A stretch of 64,000 nucleotides of DNA, taken from positions 558,001 through 622,000 of the forward strand of contig JAFEDS010000016.1 of assembly GCA_018241505.1 (NCBI GenBank), written 5' to 3'. The translations under genes were made by a program, and so were the position numbers. The first letter of the stretch is position 1; each line of letters starts with the position of its first letter. Shown piece after piece: positions 44,359 to 52,305 of the stretch. The notes below the pieces were generated by a model. The model was not told the origin of the DNA, did no database searches, and saw only the letters and a program-made list of their open reading frames with translations. The DNA is from Pseudomonadota bacterium (lineage in GTDB: Bacteria; Pseudomonadota; Gammaproteobacteria; Steroidobacterales; Steroidobacteraceae).

Positions 44359-44577
44359 ATGCGCATATCTGCGATGACCGCGTTCATCCTGGCTGGCAGC
44401 CTCGTGCTGAGCGGCTGCGGCACAGCCGCCCCACGAAGCGGCGCGGATCCCGGCAAGACGACGCAAATAGCACTACAGAAAATCGATCGCATTTGCGCAT
44501 TGCCGCACGCCGAGCGCGATGCGCAGCTCAACAAACTCAAAGCACAAACCGGCGTGTTTCTCGTTTGCAGCCAGTGA
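44359..44577 (+). CDS. Small lipoprotein
   Basis: 72 residues. The signal peptide has a lipobox 'LVLSGC' (Cys20), so the mature ~53-residue protein should be acylated and held in the inner or outer membrane. The rest ('RICALPHAERDAQLNKLKAQTGVFLVCS') is a short helical part with two cysteines that could pair. GGAAGGG stands 4 bases before ATG. It is divergent from the sigma gene of the second system and shares its 107-bp upstream gap. Function unknown. Confidence 0.75.
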   Translation: MRISAMTAFILAGSLVLSGCGTAAPRSGADPGKTTQIALQKIDRICALPHAERDAQLNKLKAQTGVFLVCSQ

Positions 44578-44583
44578 CCAGCA

Positions 44584-45522
44584 TCAACACCGGCCTGCCG
44601 GACCGCCTCGGTAACAGGCGCGCAGGAAGCTGAACCACGCTGGCACCGCTCCGGTCATGTGAGTTTCCATAGGGATGATCTCGGTGGATACTCGAAGTCC
44701 GGGCAAGGGATGCTGACTCGTCTGAGCGAGCAGTTCGCTGGTGCCGCGGGCAGTGAGCCACTGGTAGACGCTGGATTCCGCAAGTTCGCGCGCGCCCAGA
44801 GTGATGTGCAGTTGGCGTCCCGAATAGTCATCCTTCGAAGCGACCGCTTGACGGTACATATGGAAGATCTGACTGTTTTCGCCGACGATACCTGGGCTGC
44901 TGGCGCCGATGCGCTTGAACAAGCTCGATCGCGTGAGCGCCACATAGGCCGAAAACAAGCCGCCGTAAGAGACGCCCCACAGGCCGACATCATTTGCGTC
45001 GATCCGGAAGGTTTGCGCCAGCCGCGGATGCAGCTCATTCTCCAGAAAGTCGAGGAACTTGTCGCCCGCAGGGTGCGCGAACATCGCCACATATCGATCG
45101 GCTTCGTCCCGCGGCAGCAGGCCGGCCTTCACACTCATTTCAACCGCCTGAAGCATGACCTCCGGCACCGGTTCCTCCGGGGGGAGCAGATCACGAACGC
45201 GCAGCCAGACCCATGCGCTACTTTCACGCTCGGAATAACCGACGGATACCAGAATGAAGGGAATGTGAGGCGAGAGGGCGTCGCTTTGTCCCGGCTGATG
45301 AAACGGCGCCGTAGTCGGAAAGAAAAGATTCCCATCCACTTGGTAAACGATCGGATAGGCCTGGGTCTGGTCGGCGTCGTATTGCGCCGGCGGCGTGACC
45401 CAGACGCCGAAACGGGCCCCGGCTGACTTCGAGTCAATCTCGAAATAGCGGGTGGACGGAAAGAGTGCCCCAAATGAAGCCTGGGTCTCGGTCAGTTCGA
45501 ATGAATCCTGGGTCGCTGACAT
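44584..45522 (-). CDS. Esterase of the Fes/BesA-like alpha/beta-hydrolase family
   Basis: 312 residues from ATG 45522 (GGGAG 9 bases upstream; the frame is open to 45645 but includes the promoter element). 'YPIVYQVDGNLFF' and the nucleophile elbow 'GLWGVSYGGLFSAYVAL' match the putative-esterase group that includes siderophore esterases. A His in 'METHMTG' is likely catalytic. No signal peptide. Its own promoter is nearly identical to that of the receptor at 42454, so it belongs to that regulon even though not adjacent to the receptor. Hydrolysis of an imported ester, possibly a ferri-siderophore, is a fair hypothesis and no more. Confidence 0.8.
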   Translation of the reverse strand: MSATQDSFELTETQASFGALFPSTRYFEIDSKSAGARFGVWVTPPAQYDADQTQAYPIVYQVDGNLFFPTTAPFHQPGQSDALSPHIPFILVSVGYSERESSAWVWLRVRDLLPPEEPVPEVMLQAVEMSVKAGLLPRDEADRYVAMFAHPAGDKFLDFLENELHPRLAQTFRIDANDVGLWGVSYGGLFSAYVALTRSSLFKRIGASSPGIVGENSQIFHMYRQAVASKDDYSGRQLHITLGARELAESSVYQWLTARGTSELLAQTSQHPLPGLRVSTEIIPMETHMTGAVPAWFSFLRACYRGGPAGRC

Positions 45523-45562
45523 GAAAGAAGACTCCCGCCGCTTCTGGCCACTTCGTAAAACG

Positions 45563-45591
45563 TTAGAGCGTTGGAGTCGGAAAAAGGGATA
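45563..45591 (-). promoter_or_regulatory. Candidate ECF-sigma promoter of the second system (esterase)
   Basis: On the minus strand TATCC-N17-GCTCTAA, -10-like box ending 41 bases before the esterase ATG. It shares ~30 of 34 bases with the receptor's element at 42528-42556. Confidence 0.6.
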
Positions 45592-45608
45592 AAGAGGGCC
45601 GGTTGCGG

Positions 45609-46997
45609 CTATACCTCGATCACCTTGCCCGGATTGAGAATGCACTTGGGATCCAACGCCCGCTTGAGTGTTTTCATGAGCTCGATCTCGGCGCGTGAGC
45701 GCGAAACCGACAACCAGGCCTTCTTTTCCAGCCCGATCCCATGCTCGGCAGAGACCGTTCCCCCGATGTGTGCGAGCGGTCGATAAACGATTTCATCGCT
45801 TGCCGCATGAAGCTCGTTGACGTTGTTACCCTTGACCTCAGGGGCCACAAAGAAATGAAGATTGCCATCGCCGATGTGCCCGAGCACAAAGAGCCGGCTG
45901 TTCGGCCAGCGCTCCTGCAGATCGCTTCTCACACCCTCGACGTACTCGAGCATGTTTCGCAGCGGCACACCAACATCGTAAAGGAACAGCGGCTCGTAAC
46001 GGCGCAGTGCCTCGAAGTTTTCCCGAATCTTCCAGATGCTCTCGCGTTCTGTTTCCGACTTGGGTAGAACCGCATCGACAATCAGGCCGCCCTGCAGAGC
46101 GGCTTCGACGGCTGCCTGGAAACGATGTTCGTCTTCCACCGGATCCGGTCCTCGCGCCTCCACGATGACATAGAAGGAATGCTGCCGGCCGAGCGGCGAG
46201 TGATGTCCGCCGGGTGCGGTGACTTCCCGGTAGTAGTCGCCCCACATCGCCTCAAAGGATGAGACTGTTCCGCCCAGGCGCCGGTCCATCTCGCGGAGCA
46301 GCGTCGCAAGATGTTCGGCACGATCGATTGTGACCAGGGCTGTATTCGTGCTCGGCAAGCGCTCTTTGAGGGCCAGGACAACGCGCGTAACAATGCCGAG
46401 CGTGCCCTCACTGCCAATGAATAGTTGCTTGAGATCGTAGCCGGAGTTGTTCTTCAGGAGGCGGTTCATCGAAGAGATGACCGTGCCGTCCGGGAGCACA
46501 GCCTCGAGTCCAAGGACCATGCCGCGCGTCATCCCGAACCGGATGACGTTTAACCCACCCGCATTCGTCGCCACGTTGCCACCGAGCGTGCAAGAGCCGC
46601 GCGCGCCGAGGTCGAGCGGCAGGAACAGTCCGAGTTGCTCGACCGCCTGCTGAAGATGTTGGAGACGGCAGCCCGATTGCACCGTCACCGTGCGGCCGAC
46701 CACATCGATCTCCTCGATAGAGTTCATGCGCTCCAGGGAGACAATGACATCCCCTGCTGTCGAGCGATCACCATCGCAGACACCCGTGAGGCCACCGTGT
46801 GCGACGACCGTTTGCCCGTGGGCGTGGCAAACACTCAGGATGCGGCTCAGCTCTTCGGTTGTTCGCGGGCGAGCGAGCGCCAGCGCTTCCAAAGGGGTCG
46901 AGTCCCAATAGTTCCGCGCGCGCATGCTGAGCGACGCGGTATCGAGGATCGTTTCCACGCCCACTTGTTGGCGTAACTCACTGACGACATCGGCCAT
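45609..46997 (-). CDS. FAD-linked dehydrogenase (glycolate/D-lactate oxidase GlcD-type)
   Basis: 462 residues from ATG 46997. An N-terminal PCMH-type FAD-binding domain has 'GQTVVAHGGLTGVCDGD' and 'LGARGSCTLGGNVATNAGGLNVIRFG'. The C-terminal half is the FAD-oxidase C domain with 'GHIGDGNLHFFV' and 'SAEHGIGLEKKAWL', typical of D-2-hydroxyacid dehydrogenases. It oxidises a 2-hydroxy acid and passes electrons to the chain or an acceptor. It overlaps the FadR-like gene by 20 bases, so the two are coupled and the regulator probably responds to the same acid. Confidence 0.9.
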   Translation of the reverse strand: MADVVSELRQQVGVETILDTASLSMRARNYWDSTPLEALALARPRTTEELSRILSVCHAHGQTVVAHGGLTGVCDGDRSTAGDVIVSLERMNSIEEIDVVGRTVTVQSGCRLQHLQQAVEQLGLFLPLDLGARGSCTLGGNVATNAGGLNVIRFGMTRGMVLGLEAVLPDGTVISSMNRLLKNNSGYDLKQLFIGSEGTLGIVTRVVLALKERLPSTNTALVTIDRAEHLATLLREMDRRLGGTVSSFEAMWGDYYREVTAPGGHHSPLGRQHSFYVIVEARGPDPVEDEHRFQAAVEAALQGGLIVDAVLPKSETERESIWKIRENFEALRRYEPLFLYDVGVPLRNMLEYVEGVRSDLQERWPNSRLFVLGHIGDGNLHFFVAPEVKGNNVNELHAASDEIVYRPLAHIGGTVSAEHGIGLEKKAWLSVSRSRAEIELMKTLKRALDPKCILNPGKVIEV

Positions 46998-47775
46998 ACA
47001 CAGTACCTTTGCTAGGCGGGGTCTCACTGTCAGGCGTACCTGAACAGGCCGCCCGAAATAACGAATTGATTGACAGATCAAAATGGCACGCCATGGCTGC
47101 TCCGGCGCCGACCGGATCCCGCGCACAAATCCGCTCGACGATCGCTTCGTGCGCATCGATGATTCGGATGATCTCAACCTCGCTGCGGCTATCGGTGTAG
47201 TCGTTCCGGAGCGACTCCGCGATAGCTGAATCGAGTGCCGACAGGACCAGCGAGTTGAGTGGGTTGTTGCTGGCCTCGGCGATGGTGATATGAATGTTCA
47301 TGTCAGCGGCGCGGCGGCGCTCATTGTCATCGACCGCGCCGCGCATCTCGGCCACCAGCATGCGCAAGCGATGCCGCTGCTCCTCGGTCGCGAAGCGGGC
47401 GGCAAGCTGCGCAGCGTGAATTTCTATACCGCGGCGAAACTCCTGGACGTGCAGTAGTGTCGCCTGCGCAATCTTTAGCGCATGTCCGAAAATCTGCGCC
47501 AGCGCAATCGGATTGACCGCGTGCACGCGAGGGCATCGCCCATTGCCGATTTCGAGCACACCGAGCGCCGCAAGAATCCGGTAAGCCTCGCGCACACTTC
47601 CTCGGCTTACGCCGAGCTCGCGCGAGAGTTGCACTTCGCTGTCGAGGGCATCGCCTGGTCGCAATCGACGCGCGCTGATCGTCTCTACGAGGTACCGCAC
47701 GACTCGAGAGGAGACGGTGTCCTCGCTCAACGCGGGCCGTGTGTCTGGATCAATCATCGCGCGGCACGCTCCCAT
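46978..47775 (-). CDS. GntR-family regulator, FadR subfamily
   Basis: 265 residues (start 47775, or ATG 47757). An N-terminal winged helix-turn-helix ('LRPGDALDSEVQLSRELGVSRGSVREAYRILAALGVLEI', residues ~38-76) is followed by the all-helical FCD ligand-binding domain with 'RRGIEIHAAQLAARF' and metal-type ligand 'DMNIHITIAEASNNPL', 'IIDAHEAIVERI'. It overlaps the FAD dehydrogenase by 20 bases and diverges from the amidohydrolase. Two near-identical palindromes flank the intergenic region. It probably senses an organic acid, likely the dehydrogenase's substrate. Confidence 0.92.
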   Translation of the reverse strand: MGACRAMIDPDTRPALSEDTVSSRVVRYLVETISARRLRPGDALDSEVQLSRELGVSRGSVREAYRILAALGVLEIGNGRCPRVHAVNPIALAQIFGHALKIAQATLLHVQEFRRGIEIHAAQLAARFATEEQRHRLRMLVAEMRGAVDDNERRRAADMNIHITIAEASNNPLNSLVLSALDSAIAESLRNDYTDSRSEVEIIRIIDAHEAIVERICARDPVGAGAAMACHFDLSINSLFRAACSGTPDSETPPSKGTVYGRCRQ

Positions 47776-47786
47776 GGAGTGACTCC

Positions 47787-47803
47787 AACCTATTCGATAG
47801 GTT
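47787..47803. promoter_or_regulatory. FadR-type operator 1
   Basis: AACCTATTCGATAGGTT: 7-bp perfect arms around TCG. Eleven bases upstream of the regulator's first start codon, so well placed for autorepression. Confidence 0.7.
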
Positions 47804-47883
47804 ATCCCAGTTTGAATAATCGGTAAATCAAATCAGGTGATTTTCGCAGAATTTGTTCAACGCATCGGCACGCGTTTTGAGGT

Positions 47884-47900
47884 GACCTATTTGACAGGTT
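47884..47900. promoter_or_regulatory. FadR-type operator 2
   Basis: GACCTATTTGACAGGTT matches operator 1 at 14 of 17 positions and keeps its arms. Eighteen bases before the amidohydrolase start, so the regulator probably controls both divergent units. Confidence 0.65.
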
Positions 47901-47918
47901 CCAGCCTTTTCTCCTAGC

Positions 47919-49166
47919 ATGCGCCTCATGATCAAACTCATCAGGAACGCCAGGGTTTTCGACGGGCACAGCGCTGAGCTCCTGGAGGGCTTCGACCTGG
48001 TGGTCGAAGCCGATCGAATTGTCGATCTCGGACGGCAATTGAAAGCCAACGCGCACATGCAGATCGATCTCCGCGGACGAGTCCTCTTGCCGGGGCTGAT
48101 TGACGCGCACGTCCATGTCTATGCCGCCGAGCTCAACCTGACACAAAACATGCGGCGGCCATTTTCTTATGTGGCCCACTACGGCGCGCGCCTGCTCAAG
48201 CACATGCTGGACACGGGATTCACCACGGTACGCGATGTGGGCGGCGGCGATGCCGGGCTGGCGCATGCGCTGAAGGACGGATTGTTGACGGGGTCACGCC
48301 TGGTTTATGGCGGGCGCATCCTGTCGCAGACGGGTGGACATGCTGACTGGCGGCCCGGCCATGAACATGATCCGAGCTGCATGCCGTGTGGTTGCGGGCT
48401 CACGGATCAGCGAATGAGCGTCATCGCCGACGGCGTCGATGAAGTAATCAAGGCCGTGCGAGAAGAGCTGCGTCGGGGCGCGAGCCATATCAAATTCGTT
48501 GCCTCGGGCGGCGTTGCATCCCCGGCCGACCCGCTTGATTCGATGCAATACTCGCCGCAGGAAATCGAGGCCATTGTTGCTGAGACCGCCCGCCACGGCA
48601 GTTATGCCGCAGCTCATTGCATTCCCAATGCGGCGATCAAACTGTGTACGGAACTGGGTGTGCGCTCAATCGAACATGCAACCCTCGTGGACGCACCGAC
48701 AGCCCAGTTGATGAAAAAGATGGGCACCTTTGCCGTGCCGACGCTGGCGGTGGTCGAATCCTTGTCACTCTACGGCGCTGAGCTTGGATTGCCGAAGGCA
48801 AGCTGCGCAAAGCTCGCCTCGGTTGCCGCCCTGACAAAGGGCGGCCTGGCGATCCTACGCGATGCCGGAGTTTCCGTCGGTTTTGGTACGGATCTCATTG
48901 GCCCGCTGTATACCCGCAATCTCACGGAGTTTGCCTTGCGCAGCGATGTGTTTACTCCGATCGAAATCCTGCGTCAGGCAACTTCGATCAACGCGAGCTT
49001 GCTGCAGCGCACGGGGGATCTGGGCTGCATCGCCCCTGGTGCGCGTGCCGATCTGGTCGCCGTGGATGGCGACCCTCTGCGCGATATCAGTGTCATGACC
49101 CGCGGGCCGGCCGCCATGCCTTTGGTAATGAAGGACGGCGAAATCGTGCGTAACTTGCTCAGCTAG
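47919..49166 (+). CDS. Amidohydrolase (imidazolonepropionase-like/prolidase-like)
   Basis: 415 residues from ATG 47919 (ATG 47928 also possible). An N-terminal small beta domain is followed by a metal-dependent TIM barrel: 'LIDAHVHV' (the HxH ligands), a Lys in 'HIKFVASGGVA' that is the usual carboxylated lysine, His in 'AAHCIPN' and 'SIEHATLVD', Asp in 'GFGTDLIGP', and the end 'CIAPGARADLVAVDGDPLRD'. No signal peptide. Members cleave cyclic imides, N-acyl amino acids or dipeptides. Divergent from the FadR-like regulator and likely under its control. Confidence 0.9.
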   Translation: MRLMIKLIRNARVFDGHSAELLEGFDLVVEADRIVDLGRQLKANAHMQIDLRGRVLLPGLIDAHVHVYAAELNLTQNMRRPFSYVAHYGARLLKHMLDTGFTTVRDVGGGDAGLAHALKDGLLTGSRLVYGGRILSQTGGHADWRPGHEHDPSCMPCGCGLTDQRMSVIADGVDEVIKAVREELRRGASHIKFVASGGVASPADPLDSMQYSPQEIEAIVAETARHGSYAAAHCIPNAAIKLCTELGVRSIEHATLVDAPTAQLMKKMGTFAVPTLAVVESLSLYGAELGLPKASCAKLASVAALTKGGLAILRDAGVSVGFGTDLIGPLYTRNLTEFALRSDVFTPIEILRQATSINASLLQRTGDLGCIAPGARADLVAVDGDPLRDISVMTRGPAAMPLVMKDGEIVRNLLS

Positions 49167-49184
49167 GGATGCGAACTCGTCGGG

Positions 49185-52136
49185 CTAGGGGGTTAGTTGC
49201 TGCAGGCTGAGCCCGTCACCTGCGTACACTCGTCCGTTTGCATCCAGCGCCAAGTAGCTCAGTGAGCTGAATCCTGACTTCACGGTGGTTTGGCTTGGAG
49301 CATAGGCGCCATTGCTGTAGGCAATCTCGGTGACTGCACTGGTGGCTTGAGCAGTCAGGAAAATGTTCCCCAGCCTGTCCAGAGCTATGTTCGGTATTCT
49401 GCTCGGGCTGGTACCGAGGCTCACGAGCGTGGAGCTGTAAACGCCGTTGCTGAATACAACCTCTTTCACCGTCTGGGTACCGATGGTGGGACCATTGACA
49501 GTGAAGACATTGCCGCTCGAATCCACCGCAACCGTAACCGGCCGGGTTATTCCCGATGCCACCGTAATGGGCGTTGCAGCGTAGCTGCCGTTACTGAACG
49601 CAATTTTCTTGATTTGACCGTTGAGAGTGTCGGCGACGAACACATTCCCGCCGGCGTCGACGGCGATGCCCGACGGCCGGTTGAATCCCGACCCCAGCAG
49701 GACAGCCGTCGCGCTGTAACTGCCGTTGCTCAAAACAAACTCCTTGATGGCGTTGTTGTTGGCGTCCGCTACGAACAAATTGCCGCTCGCATCCAAAGCG
49801 ACGCCCATTGGGTTGTTAAATCCCGCGGCAATCACCACCGGTGCACCGCCGTAGCTGCCGTTGTTGTACAAAAACTCCACCACACGGTTGTTTCCGGTAT
49901 CGGCAATGAACAGATTGCCATTGCGATCGACTGCGGCACCCGTCGGGCCCTTCAGACCCGAGCCGAGCGTAACGGGCGCCTGGGTATAGTTGCCGTTGTC
50001 GAAAGGAATCAGCTTGATGACCCGGTTCGAGCGATCGGTCACAATGATATTGCCGGTTGCATCCAGAACCAGATCCCAAGGCAGGCTGAACCCGGAGCCG
50101 ATCGCGACCGGGGTGCCAAAACTACCCGCGCTGAACGGTACCTTTTTGATGACATTCTCGTTTTTCGGCGCAACAAACACGTTGCCGCCCGCATCGACGA
50201 CCACCGCATTGGGATTGTTGAATCCGGACCCCACTGCCGTAGAGCTCGCGCTGTAACTTCCATTGCTGTTGGCGACTTCGTCTACGTAGCCGTGAGCGTT
50301 ATCGGCAACATACAAGTTACCGCTCGCGTCGAGTGCCGTACCGTTGGGGAAACTGAACCCAGGACCGACCTGAAAGGGCGCGCCATAAGTGCCCGCGGTA
50401 TTGATGATCTCGACGACTGTCGTACTGTTGGTGATGGACGCAAACACATTGCCGCTGGCACCGACGCTCAGTCCCGCTGGATACCCGAGGCCGCCGGCAA
50501 CCTGACTGGAAGTCGCGCCGTAGCTGCCATTGGTGAACGGCAGCTTCAGGATTTCACCGCCATTAGCCCAATTGCCTACAAAAAGGTTACCCGCCGTATC
50601 GAGCCTGACACCCCCCGCCCGCACGCCGGGCAGGAGCCTGATTGCCTTCGAGGAATAGACCCCGCTATTCAGGGCGTACTCGCTGATGTACGTCGACCCA
50701 TAATCGGCAATAAACAGATTGCCATGAGCATCGACGGCCGCACTGAGCGGAATGCTGAGATAGTCCACAATCGGCGTTGCCGTCAGACTCGACACACTGC
50801 CGCACGTGATAGAGACCGAGTTTACATCGGCATTGGCAGTCCCGCTCCCACTAGCCACGCTGCACGACAGAGCGATGCCATACGGCTGAGTACCGACGGT
50901 AATGCTGTATGCGGATCCTGAGCCGACGCCGGTGTTCATCGTGAAAGACGTGGCGTTCGCGCTGATCGGAGTGGGATCGCCGCTGTTGTTGAGCAGCACG
51001 AGGCCGGTGTTGGCTCCTAGACCGCTGATCGTTCCGCCAACGGTGTGGGTATTGGGTGAACACGTGACCACAACGCTATTTACCGCGTTGGTTCCCATAA
51101 TCCCGGCGCCACCAGAGACAGTACAGGTCTCCCCCGTAGGATTCGCCTGCACGCCGATGGAGTAAGATCCGGTGTAAGAGACGGGCTGCATCATCGTGAA
51201 ACCGCTCGCACCCGCAAGCACCGACAGAGTGTCACTTCCATTGGCCAGCACGAGGCCGGCCGCGTTTAGACCGGTGATTGATCCACCCACGGTGAATGAG
51301 CGATTTGAGCAGGTGATCGCAACATCCGTGACATTGTCTGCACCAACGCTGCCGCTGCCATTGTAAGCCGAGCAGCTCAATCCCGGAGGGTTGCTCTGGA
51401 CGGTCACAGAGTAGCTGCTGCCGAACGGGACCGACCCTGGCATGACAAAACTCGCAGCGTTGGCAGCCACAGTCAGTGTGTCATTGCCATTGGCTAACAC
51501 CAGGCCTGCGTTCGCACCCAACCCTGCAATCGAACCGCCCACTGTAAAAGGCTGATCTGAGCAAGTGAGAACAACGCTGCTTGACGCAGCGGCCGGCATC
51601 GTTCCGGAGCCCTGAGCTACCGCACAAGTGATTCCGGCCGGCTGCCGGCTGATTGCAACCGCGTAGGAGCTGTTGTATGCAACCTTGGTTGGCATCGTGA
51701 ACGATGTTGCCCCGGCCGGAATCGCGAGGGTATCGGCGCCATTTGACAACACCAATCCAGCGCCGTTGAGGCCGATGATAGTGCCTCCCAGATCGTATGC
51801 CTGCGCGGAGCAGGTCACCACGACGTTTGCGACATTGGCTGACGTGATGCTGCCGCTGCCGCCTGCAACCGAGCAGGTTTGTCCAGTGGGTTGTGTGGCT
51901 ACAGTTATTGTGTATTGTGCGCCGGACGAGAGATTCGATGACAGGTATATTGTTGAAGCACCGTTGCCGACCGGCACCGTGCTGCCATTCACGTTCAATG
52001 TCAGCCCATCGCTGCTCAGCCCACTCACAGTGGCCTTGAGACTATAGGTCTGCCCTGTCGTGCCGCCACTGCCACCGTCATCGCAGCCAGTCAGCGCTAT
52101 CAGCGCGAGGAATGCGCTCAGACGATGTCGAAGCAC
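49185..52136 (-). CDS. NHL-repeat lipoprotein with cysteine-paired repeats
   Basis: 983 residues. Lipobox 'LIALTGC' (Cys18) marks a lipoprotein. Residues ~30-450 hold five tandem ~85-residue beta-rich repeats, each with 'TVGGSI..GL' near its start, 'SYSVTVQSNPPGLSCS'-type mid-part and 'VAITCS' at its end, so one Cys pair per repeat. Residues ~460-980 form about a dozen NHL-type blades ('LDASGNLFVADANNNAIKEF'), enough for two propellers. Likely a surface or periplasmic binding protein; ligand unknown. The internal DNA repeats are similar, which could allow recombination. Confidence 0.8.
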   Translation of the reverse strand: MLRHRLSAFLALIALTGCDDGGSGGTTGQTYSLKATVSGLSSDGLTLNVNGSTVPVGNGASTIYLSSNLSSGAQYTITVATQPTGQTCSVAGGSGSITSANVANVVVTCSAQAYDLGGTIIGLNGAGLVLSNGADTLAIPAGATSFTMPTKVAYNSSYAVAISRQPAGITCAVAQGSGTMPAAASSSVVLTCSDQPFTVGGSIAGLGANAGLVLANGNDTLTVAANAASFVMPGSVPFGSSYSVTVQSNPPGLSCSAYNGSGSVGADNVTDVAITCSNRSFTVGGSITGLNAAGLVLANGSDTLSVLAGASGFTMMQPVSYTGSYSIGVQANPTGETCTVSGGAGIMGTNAVNSVVVTCSPNTHTVGGTISGLGANTGLVLLNNSGDPTPISANATSFTMNTGVGSGSAYSITVGTQPYGIALSCSVASGSGTANADVNSVSITCGSVSSLTATPIVDYLSIPLSAAVDAHGNLFIADYGSTYISEYALNSGVYSSKAIRLLPGVRAGGVRLDTAGNLFVGNWANGGEILKLPFTNGSYGATSSQVAGGLGYPAGLSVGASGNVFASITNSTTVVEIINTAGTYGAPFQVGPGFSFPNGTALDASGNLYVADNAHGYVDEVANSNGSYSASSTAVGSGFNNPNAVVVDAGGNVFVAPKNENVIKKVPFSAGSFGTPVAIGSGFSLPWDLVLDATGNIIVTDRSNRVIKLIPFDNGNYTQAPVTLGSGLKGPTGAAVDRNGNLFIADTGNNRVVEFLYNNGSYGGAPVVIAAGFNNPMGVALDASGNLFVADANNNAIKEFVLSNGSYSATAVLLGSGFNRPSGIAVDAGGNVFVADTLNGQIKKIAFSNGSYAATPITVASGITRPVTVAVDSSGNVFTVNGPTIGTQTVKEVVFSNGVYSSTLVSLGTSPSRIPNIALDRLGNIFLTAQATSAVTEIAYSNGAYAPSQTTVKSGFSSLSYLALDANGRVYAGDGLSLQQLTP

Positions 52137-52305
52137 TGCGGAACCTCAGGATGTCGTTGTGCGCGGAAGTCTGCACAACACAAGACCTTAGTCCCACGCA
52201 TCCAGTCACACAGTAAACATATTCAATGAACTTAATCTGGGCAAAGTGTGACGTAGTTAACGATCCGAAGGCTGCCGGTCACGTTCCGCGCAGCGAGGCT
52301 CTGCA

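Noticed and set aside
49185-50900. Regular DNA repeats as a CRISPR or satellite array
   Set aside because: They are degenerate and in frame within the NHL-repeat gene, encoding propeller blades.
49290-50921. 543-codon frame opposite the NHL-repeat gene
   Set aside because: Its periodic wording reflects the repeats on the true strand; no independent support.
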